Of a stretch of DNA of 64,000 bases, positions 1 to 7,399 are shown piece after piece. This stretch comes from Duganella sp. GTDB taxonomy: Bacteria > Pseudomonadota > Gammaproteobacteria > Burkholderiales > Burkholderiaceae_D. A program made the translations under genes and the position numbers. Position 1 is the stretch's first letter. Every line of letters starts with the position of its first letter. Below the pieces are notes generated by a model that saw nothing but the letters and a program-made list of their open reading frames with translations, did no database searches and had not been told where the DNA came from. The stretch lies in NCBI GenBank assembly GCA_026225475.1, contig JAMFSU010000031.1, positions 1 to 64,000 on the forward strand, in the 5' to 3' direction.

Positions 1-12
1 AAATCAACAGAA

Positions 13-49
13 AACCGGACATTTTAACTTGGCGGGCAACCGGACATTT
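13..49. repeat. Two direct repeats AACCGGACATTT, possible IS21-type end
   Basis: The 12-mer AACCGGACATTT occurs at 13-24 and again at 38-49, a 25-bp period. Closely spaced terminal direct repeats of this flavour are known at ends of IS21-family elements, so the window may begin at the edge of such an element or its remnant. No transposase is in view, so the assignment is inference. Confidence 0.35.
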
Positions 50-72
50 AAAAATAGCCTTGACAACACTAT

Positions 73-90
73 GTTGTGTACCGCACCGAC
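73..90 (+). promoter_or_regulatory. Shared 18-bp motif, copy A
   Basis: GTTGTGTACCGCACCGAC lies 111 bp before the oleate hydratase start. It matches 13 of 18 positions of the copy upstream of the DUF2384-like gene near 18.9 kb, and a third copy lies before the Usp gene. All three point the same way relative to their gene. A TTGACA is present just upstream at 60-65. A regulator site or promoter part is inferred. Confidence 0.45.
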
Positions 91-201
91 TGTGATGGAG
101 ACATCAACTAACTTCGCCCTTGTACCTCACCTACTCCCGAGTTCCTTGTGAATTGGGTTCTGTAACGCGATTAGCGTAGCACTCAATAGAAAGCTTACAT
201 C

Positions 202-1773
202 ATGTCCTCGACACGCAAGGCCTACTTCGTCGGCGGAGGTATTGGTTCGCTAGCCGGCGCTGCATTCCTGATTCGAGACGGTGGTATGGCAGGCAGCCAG
301 ATATCGATCATGGAGGCTGGAGCCTTGATGGGTGGCAGCTTGGACGGTGCGGGCGATGCGGAAAGCGGCTATTCGATGCGCGGTGGTCGCATGCTGACCA
401 CCGATAATTACGAGTGTACCTGGAACCTCTTCAAATCCATCCCCTCACTCACGCATCCCGAAAACAGTGTCTTCGACGAGACGCTGGAGTTCAACGCGAA
501 ACACGTGTCTCATGCGCTAGCGCGCCTTGTCGACAGCCGTCGCGCCAAGGTCGCAGTGGCATCGATGGGCTTCTCTGTGCATGACAGGATGGAGTTGCTC
601 AAGCTGGCCATCGCCCAGGAGGACTCGCTCGGTATTAGTCGCATCACAGACCACCTGTCGCCAAGCTTTTTCGACACAGCGTTCTGGTCCATGTGGGTAA
701 CCACTTTCGCCTTCCAGCCCTGGCACAGCGCGGTCGAATTCCGGCGTTACCTGCACCGTTTCCTGCTGGAATTCTCGCGTATTGAAACATTGGCAGGGGT
801 CAAACGCACAGTGCTGAACCAATACGACTCGCTGGTCGTGCCCTTGCAACGTTGGCTGGTGGCGCAAGGTGTGCGCATGATCAATGACTGCACCGTGATT
901 GATCTGGGCTACAAGACCAATGGCGACAGCTTCGAAGTCATTGCGCTGCATTGCATCCTGAAGGGAACGGCCGAGACCATCCAGTTGGAAGACGGCGACC
1001 TCACCTTCGTGCAAAACGGCTCGATGACCGATGCCTCCAGCCTTGGCTCGATGACTGCGGCGCCCGCCAAGCTGAAAAAGACGCATAACGGTGCCTGGAC
1101 CTTGTGGGAAAAACTCGCCGAAGGCCGTCCTATGCTGGGCAACCCAGCCGCTTTCAACAGTTGTATTGCGCAGTCTGACTGGGCCTCATTCACCGTCACC
1201 CTTAAGGACCCGGGCTTCTTCGATCAGATGCAGCGTTTCAGCGGCAACGAAGCCGGTACGGGCGGCCTTGTGACCTTCAAAGATTCGAACTGGTTGATGT
1301 CCATCGTGCTGGCACACCAACCGCACTTCGCCAATCAACCAGCCGATGTGCAGGTGTTCTGGGGCTATGGATTGTTTCCAGACCGTATCGGTAATTTTGT
1401 TCCCAAGGCAATGGCCGATTGTACGGGGGCGGAATTGCTGCAAGAACTCTGCGGGCATCTGCGCTTCGATCTTGACACTATGGCCACGGCTAATTGCATC
1501 CCTTGCCGTATGCCTTTCATCACCAGCATGTTTATGCCGCGTGCGCCGGGCGACCGTCCACTACCGGTTCCGCCGGGGACCAAGAACTTCGCCTTCATCA
1601 GTCAGTTTGTCGAGATCCCGATGGACACCGTGTTCACGGTGGAATTCTCGGTACGAGCAGCGCAGATGGCGGTCTACCAGCTGCTCAGCATCTCCAAACC
1701 GATACCACCTGTGACACCCCACGACAAATCACTCCACGCGCAATTCGATGCACTGGTCAAGGCGCTGCAGTAG
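202..1773 (+). CDS. ohyA: Oleate hydratase (FAD-dependent, MCRA family)
   Basis: This 523-aa protein belongs to the oleate hydratase (myosin-cross-reactive antigen) family, which adds water to the cis-9 double bond of oleic acid to give 10-hydroxystearate and helps detoxify unsaturated fatty acids at the membrane. The N-terminus has the dinucleotide-binding glycines GGGIGS at residues 11-16. The family signature GGRMLTTDNYECTW follows near residue 57, then the conserved FKSIPSLTHP. Length is slightly below the usual 530-590 aa, but N- and C-terminal family segments are both present. The ATG at 202 has only a weak GAAAG Shine-Dalgarno. It is the first gene of a plus-strand stress run and carries the shared 18-bp motif upstream. 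Confidence 0.93.
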   Translation: MSSTRKAYFVGGGIGSLAGAAFLIRDGGMAGSQISIMEAGALMGGSLDGAGDAESGYSMRGGRMLTTDNYECTWNLFKSIPSLTHPENSVFDETLEFNAKHVSHALARLVDSRRAKVAVASMGFSVHDRMELLKLAIAQEDSLGISRITDHLSPSFFDTAFWSMWVTTFAFQPWHSAVEFRRYLHRFLLEFSRIETLAGVKRTVLNQYDSLVVPLQRWLVAQGVRMINDCTVIDLGYKTNGDSFEVIALHCILKGTAETIQLEDGDLTFVQNGSMTDASSLGSMTAAPAKLKKTHNGAWTLWEKLAEGRPMLGNPAAFNSCIAQSDWASFTVTLKDPGFFDQMQRFSGNEAGTGGLVTFKDSNWLMSIVLAHQPHFANQPADVQVFWGYGLFPDRIGNFVPKAMADCTGAELLQELCGHLRFDLDTMATANCIPCRMPFITSMFMPRAPGDRPLPVPPGTKNFAFISQFVEIPMDTVFTVEFSVRAAQMAVYQLLSISKPIPPVTPHDKSLHAQFDALVKALQ

Positions 1774-1936
1774 TCGAATTCAACGAGATCCGGCAAGCCC
1801 TGCACCCCCTTCATGGCACAGCCTATGGCCGTTGCATCGATTGGCAGGCGGCCATCCCATTTGATCGACTAAGACTTAAGCCACAAGCCTTGCGCTGCGT
1901 CACTTGCCAAACTATTCACGAAAGAAAATCCTTGCC

Positions 1937-2317
1937 ATGAGCTTATTTCACGCCGTCGTTTTTATCGATCATCATTCTGCTCAGTTGCTGCAGTTCACCT
2001 CTGAGCAGGTGGTCGAACGCAAGATACACGAGCAATTGAAATTCACGCGACAACATCAAAGCGGTGTACGCACCGAACATGAGTTCTTCGGCAACGTCTG
2101 TGATGCATTCGATGATATCGCCGAAGTATTGGTCGTCGGCGGACACTCAGGCCTGGCGGATTTTCGGCACTACGTGGAAAAACACCGGCCGCTCACAGAG
2201 CCATGCATCGTCGGCTACGAGGTAGTCGATCATCCAACAGAAAATCAACTTGTAGCGCTGGCGCGGAGATATTTTTCGAAGTATGACCTGATGGCCGGGA
2301 CACGGGGGCATACCTGA
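1937..2317 (+). CDS. eRF1-like 'translational machinery' / host-attachment family protein
   Basis: The 126-aa product resembles small proteobacterial proteins annotated as translational machinery or bacterial eRF1-like (BaeRF/host attachment) proteins. Shared features are the start FHAVVFIDHHSAQLLQF, a mid segment EVLVVGGHSGLADFRHYVEK, and the close VGYEVVDHPTENQLVALARRYF. The fold is related to archaeal/eukaryotic release factor domains; in bacteria a role with stressed ribosomes is suspected but unproven. A TTG 11 codons upstream (1904) is possible, but the ATG at 1937 fits homologues better. It sits between oleate hydratase and the transaldolase-like gene on the same strand, a context common for stress-induced genes. 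Confidence 0.75.
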   Translation: MSLFHAVVFIDHHSAQLLQFTSEQVVERKIHEQLKFTRQHQSGVRTEHEFFGNVCDAFDDIAEVLVVGGHSGLADFRHYVEKHRPLTEPCIVGYEVVDHPTENQLVALARRYFSKYDLMAGTRGHT

Positions 2318-2375
2318 GCGCATCAATCAGGACAGTACGTCAGCGAACAGACCCAGCAATCATTAATAACTGAAA

Positions 2376-3482
2376 ATGTATCGCATGAACAACCCTGCAA
2401 ATCAACTACACGCCAGTGGGCAAAGTCTCTGGCTCGACAGCATGTCGCGCAATCTGCTGCGCAGTGGTACGTTGTCACGTTATATCAAAAGTTTCTCAAT
2501 CAGCGGACTCACTTTTAATCAAGGTGCATTCTCCCTGGCACTCGAGCAAGAGGATACTTACGATGCCAGTATTCGATTGCTAAATACCGCGGGGTTTTCA
2601 GCTGAAGATATTTTTTATGAACTGGTATTAGAAGACATCGCTGAGGCGGCAGTTTTGTTTCGTCCTATCTACGATTCGACCAACGGCAGGGACGGTTGGG
2701 TATCGCTGGAGGTCTCACCACTTCTGAACAACAATACACTGCATATCGTCCAGGCTGCCACCAAACTGTTTGCCAAGGCGGCAAAAGCCAATCTGCTCGT
2801 CGCGATCATCGCTACCTCTGAAGGTCTGCGTGCCGCAGAGGAATTGGTCTACAGTGGGATTCCTGTCAATTTTTCCCTGCTGTTTTCCAGCGAGCATTAC
2901 CTTGCTGCCGGAGAAGCCTACATGCGAGGCCTGGAGCGCCGCATCGCGACCGGGCTCAGTCCCGTAGTCGAATCTGTCGCCTCCTTGTGCGTCAGTCCCT
3001 GGGACGCCAATATTGACCTTGAATTGGCCTCGCCATTGCACCATCGGCTGGCCATTACCATGGCCACACGCACCTATCACACACATTGCGAACTGATGCA
3101 CTCGGAGAGGTGGCAAAAATTGGCCGCCGCGGGCGCCCGTCCACAACGTTTGCTCTGGAGCCGTACCGGGGTCAATGATGCGGCAATCAACGACACGCTT
3201 TATATTCAATCACTGGTTGCATCAGGCACCATCAATGCAATGCCGGCAGCGACCCTGCTGGCGTTCGCCGGACATGGCAGAATCGGCGCGCCGATGCCCG
3301 CAGATGGCGGCTATGCTGAGGCTGTCCTTGACGAATTTCGTCGTGAAGGTATAGATGAGACCAGGCTTGCCGTTTGCTTGCAACGAAAATCGATAGAAGA
3401 TGCTACCTCCTCCTGGTACACGACATTGACGACGATCAGGGAGAAATCATCGCAAGAAATCTCCTCATCGACTTGCGCATGA
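2376..3482 (+). CDS. Transaldolase-like protein lacking the catalytic lysine (putative pseudoenzyme)
   Basis: This 368-aa protein aligns over its full length with the intact transaldolase at 14947-16053 (shared WLD near residue 20, DGWVSLEVSPLL, LLFSxEhYLAAxEAY, ERRIATGL, ARPQRLLW, MPADGG). Active-site segments are altered. The Schiff-base motif FIKIPGT of the intact copy reads LVAIIAT, with Ala143 (codon gcg) in place of Lys. TSNPTIY reads TFNQGAF, and ISRWD reads VSPWD. The reading frame is open throughout, so it is probably an expressed protein without transaldolase activity, perhaps regulatory, rather than a fresh pseudogene. It follows the eRF1-like gene by 58 bp and precedes the PRC-barrel gene by 15 bp. 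An alternative ATG lies at 2385. Confidence 0.85.
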   Translation: MYRMNNPANQLHASGQSLWLDSMSRNLLRSGTLSRYIKSFSISGLTFNQGAFSLALEQEDTYDASIRLLNTAGFSAEDIFYELVLEDIAEAAVLFRPIYDSTNGRDGWVSLEVSPLLNNNTLHIVQAATKLFAKAAKANLLVAIIATSEGLRAAEELVYSGIPVNFSLLFSSEHYLAAGEAYMRGLERRIATGLSPVVESVASLCVSPWDANIDLELASPLHHRLAITMATRTYHTHCELMHSERWQKLAAAGARPQRLLWSRTGVNDAAINDTLYIQSLVASGTINAMPAATLLAFAGHGRIGAPMPADGGYAEAVLDEFRREGIDETRLAVCLQRKSIEDATSSWYTTLTTIREKSSQEISSSTCA

Positions 3483-3497
3483 TGAAAGGAAAGCGAC

Positions 3498-4295
3498 ATG
3501 TTACATAGTGTGAAAGCTCTGGAGGGCGCCACGATCCGTGCGATAGATGGCCAGATCGGGCATGTGAAAGATATTTATTTTGACGACGAGGTCTGGCGGG
3601 CCAGTTATCTTGTGATCAATACAGGTTTTTGGCTAACTGGCCGCTTGGTATTTATTTCCCCCATTTCTCTGCGCAAGCCGGATTGGCCGGGAAAAACATT
3701 TCCCGGCGCTATCACGAAAGAGCAAGTCAGAGATAGCCCAAGTATTCATACTGACAAGTCGGTATCACGCCAAAACGAAGAGCAATATCACGATTATTTC
3801 GGCTATCCTTTTTATTGGGGTGGTACGCCCATGTGGGGCGATGGGCTGTTTCCCTACGCGATGGAGCCGTACTATGCAGACGATGAAGCCAATCGCGCGG
3901 GTCAGTTGCGTCAGATGAAAGCCTACTCAAATATTGAACAGATCCGACGCAACAGCGATGACCCTCATTTACGCAGTTGCAAGACAGTCAATGGCTACAA
4001 ACTGATGGCAAGTGACGGGGAAATTGGAAACGTCACAGACATTCTCCTCGACGAAACAACTTGGGCCATACGCTACTTTGTCATAGAGACGAGCCACTGG
4101 TGGAGTGGCCAGAAAGTGCTGATTGCGCCCGAGTGGATCATCAAAGTGCATTGGTCGGACAAGACTGTAGCAGTCAATCTGAGTCAGGACTCTGTACGTA
4201 ACTCTCCCAGCTACGATCCGAAGCAAAAATGGAGCCGCAAGTCAGATATCGGTCTGTATGAGCATGACAACCGCGAGGGCTATTGGCCTAAATAA
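3498..4295 (+). CDS. Tandem PRC-barrel domain protein
   Basis: The 265-aa product has two PRC-barrel domains. The first spans about residues 1-85 (GATIRAIDGQIGHVKDIYFDD). The second spans about 155-240 (GYKLMASDGEIGNVTDILLDE). Each is followed by a W-rich strand (FWLTGRLVFISP; HWWSGQKVLIAP). They are joined by a Tyr/Gly/Trp-rich linker. PRC barrels occur in RNA metabolism and photosynthetic reaction-centre H subunits; free-standing soluble copies in Burkholderiales are usually stress-associated and uncharacterised. No signal peptide or membrane segment is seen. An AAGGAAAG Shine-Dalgarno precedes the ATG, and the gene lies 15 bp after the transaldolase-like gene, suggesting one transcript. 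Confidence 0.88.
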   Translation: MLHSVKALEGATIRAIDGQIGHVKDIYFDDEVWRASYLVINTGFWLTGRLVFISPISLRKPDWPGKTFPGAITKEQVRDSPSIHTDKSVSRQNEEQYHDYFGYPFYWGGTPMWGDGLFPYAMEPYYADDEANRAGQLRQMKAYSNIEQIRRNSDDPHLRSCKTVNGYKLMASDGEIGNVTDILLDETTWAIRYFVIETSHWWSGQKVLIAPEWIIKVHWSDKTVAVNLSQDSVRNSPSYDPKQKWSRKSDIGLYEHDNREGYWPK

Positions 4296-4317
4296 CGCGC
4301 TAAAGGTACTTACTGAA

Positions 4318-4935
4318 ATGAGTTCATCCCTTCAGATTTACTTCATCCGACATGGCGAAACGTCGTGGTCACCTTCCGGCAAAAACAAGGGCCAAACCGA
4401 TCTGCCGCTAACACCCCATGGGGAATCAATGGCGCGTGAATTGGCGCCAGTGCTCAACGCAATCCCCTTCTCGCTAGTACTGACCAGTCCGCTATTGCGC
4501 GCACGCATGACTTGCGAGCTGGCTGGTTTTGGCGATTCCAGACAAGTAAAAGCGCAAATCGAGCCGAACTTGTTGGAATGGGATTATGGAGATTACGAGG
4601 ACTTGCGCACCGCCGATATCCGCAAACTGCACCCCGACTGGAACACGTGGAAAAACGGCAGCCCAGGTGGTGAAACACCTGAAGATGTAGGAGCGCGTGC
4701 TGATCTGATTATTTCCCGCCTGCAAAATATCAGCGGGAAAGTGGCGCTCTTCTCCCATGGCCAGTTCGGACGGGTTCTTGCGGCGCGATGGATCGGCCTT
4801 CCGGTCACCGAAGGGCAGCATTTTACGTTGGCACCGGCTACCATCAGTATTCTGGGCTTCGAGGTCGACTATCCGCAGCGGCGGGTTATCTCCTTATGGA
4901 ACGCCCTTCCTGCCAATATCCTCGGCGTCCCATAG
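4318..4935 (+). CDS. Histidine phosphatase (phosphoglycerate-mutase-like)
   Basis: The 205-aa product carries the histidine-phosphatase signature RHGET at residues 11-15 and the second catalytic histidine in FSHGQFGRV. The mid-protein TSPLLRARMTCELAG and the acidic EPNLLEWDYGDYE are also typical. It probably removes phosphate from a small metabolite such as a sugar phosphate; the substrate cannot be read from sequence. I place the start at the ATG at 4318, which has AAAGGT upstream and leaves 22 bp after the PRC-barrel gene. The upstream ATG at 4258 would overlap that gene by 38 bp. It is the last gene of the plus-strand stress run. Confidence 0.85.
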   Translation: MSSSLQIYFIRHGETSWSPSGKNKGQTDLPLTPHGESMARELAPVLNAIPFSLVLTSPLLRARMTCELAGFGDSRQVKAQIEPNLLEWDYGDYEDLRTADIRKLHPDWNTWKNGSPGGETPEDVGARADLIISRLQNISGKVALFSHGQFGRVLAARWIGLPVTEGQHFTLAPATISILGFEVDYPQRRVISLWNALPANILGVP

Positions 4936-5014
4936 CTGGGTATCGGGATAGCCTAAGCGGCCAAGTCCAAGAGCGTCCTCTGCCATCGGCGCAGACCACG
5001 CCATGGGGGCAGCA

Positions 5015-6076
5015 TCAATCCGTCTGCAGTCGACGCACAATAGCGTCGGCAAACTGCTCTGTAGATGCATTGCCATGCAAGTCACCGGTGCGCACGTTGT
5101 CCTGGTTCAAGGTTTTGCCAATCGCAGTTCTCAATTGGAGCGCACTGTTTCCCAGACCGACATGCTCCAGCATCAGGCACGCGGCGAGTAGCAAAGAGAT
5201 GGGATTGGCGATGCCTTTGCCGGCAATGTCCGGAGCCGAGCCATGTACAGCTTCGAAAATGGCCGTACCGTCGCCGAAGTTGGCGCCGGGTGCCATCCCC
5301 AAACCGCCTACCAGGCCTGACAGCAAATCGGAAAGAATGTCCCCGAACAGGTTGGTACATAACAACATATCGAATTGCCACGGATTAAGAACGAGTTGCA
5401 TCGCACACGCATCGACAATCATGTCGTTCATTTGTACCCGATGCGCGTATTCCTTTGCGACATCCCTGGCTGCTTCCAGAAAGATCCCCGTCAACGCCTT
5501 CAAAATATTCGCCTTGTGGATGACGGTAATTTTCTGCCGTCCATTTTTAACGGCATATTCAAACGCAAACCGTGCAATACGAGTACAGGCATCCCGGCTA
5601 TTGACCCCTGTGGCTACGGCGACTGCACGTGGATCGTTACCGATCGGGACGTAGTACTCATGCGCAACATAAAATCCGCCAATATTTTCACGCACCAACA
5701 CGAGGTCAATATCTTCATAGCGCCCGGGAACAAGCGTGCGTACAGGCCGGACGTTGCTATAGAGCTGAAATTCTTCACGCAGCCGGACGTTGGCGGAGCG
5801 AAAGCCCTCTCCGATTGGCGTTGTCAGCGGACCTTTGAGCGCCAGTCGCGTCCTGCGAATACTCTCCAGTGTGGCAGTAGGTAGCGGATCACCTGAACTG
5901 TTGACACCTGCGACTCCTGCCTGCTGAATATCCCAGGCGAAAGGAGACCCCAGGGCATCGAGCACACGAAGCGTCGCTCCAACGACCTCAGGCCCAATGC
6001 CATCCCCGGGAATGAGGGTGGCTGGAATTGCTGCTAAGAGGTTTTTCATCTGTCGAGCATGGGCATGTTTTTCCAC
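5015..6076 (-). CDS. Isocitrate/isopropylmalate dehydrogenase family protein
   Basis: This 353-aa protein is a beta-decarboxylating dehydrogenase: TLIPGDGIGPEVV at the N-terminus, the catalytic lysine in IHKANILK, metal-binding aspartates in FGDILSDL, and the late HGSAPDIAGKGIANP. The substrate loop reads ENIGGFYVAHEYY, where NAD-isocitrate dehydrogenases have ENTEGLY. Isocitrate is therefore likely but other 2-hydroxy-acids are possible. The GTG at 6076 has AAGGT eight bases upstream; an ATG at 6049 starts closer to the conserved core and may be the true start. It converges with the histidine phosphatase gene and lies downstream of the 49-aa protein on the same strand. Confidence 0.82.
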   Translation of the reverse strand: MEKHAHARQMKNLLAAIPATLIPGDGIGPEVVGATLRVLDALGSPFAWDIQQAGVAGVNSSGDPLPTATLESIRRTRLALKGPLTTPIGEGFRSANVRLREEFQLYSNVRPVRTLVPGRYEDIDLVLVRENIGGFYVAHEYYVPIGNDPRAVAVATGVNSRDACTRIARFAFEYAVKNGRQKITVIHKANILKALTGIFLEAARDVAKEYAHRVQMNDMIVDACAMQLVLNPWQFDMLLCTNLFGDILSDLLSGLVGGLGMAPGANFGDGTAIFEAVHGSAPDIAGKGIANPISLLLAACLMLEHVGLGNSALQLRTAIGKTLNQDNVRTGDLHGNASTEQFADAIVRRLQTD

Positions 6077-6097
6077 GATGACCTTACGAGCGCTTTG

Positions 6098-6247
6098 CTA
6101 ACGCGCGCCTTTGTGATCTTTTTGGGCATCATTTTTATGCTTGCCCAAGACTTCTTTTTCCTCTTCTTTTTGTCGTTGCTTCTTGACGATTTCCGCATGC
6201 GACGGTAACGCCGACTTGGGCTTCATATCTTTATCGGATTTGGACAC
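6098..6247 (-). CDS. Small, very charged hypothetical protein (49 aa)
   Basis: A 49-aa Lys/Glu-rich protein starts at a GTG at 6247 with a perfect AAGGAG six bases upstream (6254-6259), which makes translation believable. The sequence is hydrophilic, with a central KKQRQKEEEKEV helix and many Lys, Asp and Gln residues, and has no signal or membrane segment. It resembles in character small stress-induced disordered proteins, but I recognise no family. It lies 21 bp before the dehydrogenase gene and after the Usp gene on the same strand, so co-transcription with one or both is plausible. Confidence 0.6.
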   Translation of the reverse strand: MSKSDKDMKPKSALPSHAEIVKKQRQKEEEKEVLGKHKNDAQKDHKGAR

Positions 6248-6320
6248 AACAGTCTCCTTGATGGATAAATGCAGAGGTAAAAATAATGCCAGTCCATCCA
6301 TCGGACTGACGCGCGATCAT

Positions 6321-7148
6321 TCAATGAGAGAGAAAAGAGCAGAATTTTTTTGGTCGCAAGAGATCTTTTGTCATGCCACCAAAAGCCCATTCACGCAAGC
6401 GACTATGGCCATAAGCCCCTGCGACGATCACATCAGCCGACTGCTCATATGCTACGGTTTGAAGTCGTTTTGAGTCGTCACCCAGGGATTCTGAGACGAT
6501 CGGATCTGCAACAATGCCGTGTTGCTTTAGCCAATTTGACACGTCGGCCAAGTCACTGTGAGCGGTGCTCATTTCACCTTCGGTGGTGATCTCGACCAAC
6601 GCCACGTAGTTTGCCGCTTTCAGTAACGGCAGCGCGTCGATGATTGCGCGCCGTGTCTCGCGCGTGTCTTTCCATCCGATCAGGATGTTTTTCAACGTGA
6701 TATATTCAGCGGCGGCCGGAACGATCAATATTGGCCGCCCTGCCTGCATCACCAGATCATCGGTTCTTACCTGAAGCTGTGCGTCAAAGAAGCTGTTGGA
6801 CGCTATCCCAGTGACGATGAGGTCTGCACAACGCGATTCGTGCGCGACATAGCTGGCAATGCTGGGATACATGGTCGTTGAGCGCCATTCCGCATGTGCA
6901 AAGCTGCCATCGGTCGCCTTGCGAAACTCTTCTTCAGCCAGTTTCATTTCTGCCGAAATCTCTTCACTTCCCTGTTCGATCAGATCTCCCGATACGTAGC
7001 TATCACCGAGCGTCATTTCCAGTGGCTGGCAGGCGGCAATGCCCACCACCCGGCTATGAAGTCGTTTGGCAAGATCAAGTGCAACACGTAACACTTCCGA
7101 GTTGGATCGACCTAACTCAAGATGCACCATGACAGTTGCGTATCTCAC
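6321..7148 (-). CDS. Universal stress protein with two Usp domains
   Basis: The 275-aa product contains two UspA-type domains, about residues 1-145 and 146-275. The second keeps the nucleotide-binding tail VIVAGAYGHSRLREWAFGG near the C-terminus, the usual place of the GxxGx9G(S/T) motif; the first has ADLIVTGIASNS. I chose the GTG at 7148 because GGAG stands seven bases upstream; longer starts have no ribosome site. Tandem Usp proteins bind ATP and support survival under starvation or low oxygen. Copy C of the shared 18-bp motif lies 99 bp upstream. A broken copy of the 5' end of a related gene is at 18242-18306. Confidence 0.9.
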   Translation of the reverse strand: MRYATVMVHLELGRSNSEVLRVALDLAKRLHSRVVGIAACQPLEMTLGDSYVSGDLIEQGSEEISAEMKLAEEEFRKATDGSFAHAEWRSTTMYPSIASYVAHESRCADLIVTGIASNSFFDAQLQVRTDDLVMQAGRPILIVPAAAEYITLKNILIGWKDTRETRRAIIDALPLLKAANYVALVEITTEGEMSTAHSDLADVSNWLKQHGIVADPIVSESLGDDSKRLQTVAYEQSADVIVAGAYGHSRLREWAFGGMTKDLLRPKKFCSFLSH

Positions 7149-7247
7149 TATGTTTCTCCAGTTATACGGTTCAATTGATTCCGATTGCCGGCATAAAGCC
7201 ATACCGGGTATCCATCAAAGGAAAGTCTGAACAGAATTGTGCGCGCA

Positions 7248-7265
7248 GTCTGTACGGTGCCTCAC
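7248..7265 (-). promoter_or_regulatory. Shared 18-bp motif, copy C
   Basis: On the minus strand this reads GTGAGGCACCGTACAGAC, identical at 16 of 18 positions to the copy at 18914-18931. Both also have GACATATT just upstream. It lies 99 bp before the Usp start. Confidence 0.5.
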
Positions 7266-7399
7266 TAAGAAAATATGTCTGGACAGTCTTGGCGCTCACT
7301 TCACACCTAAAATAGTCAAACGAATGATGCTGCACGTTGCTCAGGAAGGCCCCAACTTTGGTCTGCCCGGCGGTGTCAATGCTGGGTAGCACTGGGGAG

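Noticed and set aside
4788..5654. A 288-codon plus-strand frame over the dehydrogenase gene
   Set aside because: It covers the reverse of the isocitrate/isopropylmalate dehydrogenase motifs and has no ribosome site or recognisable domain.
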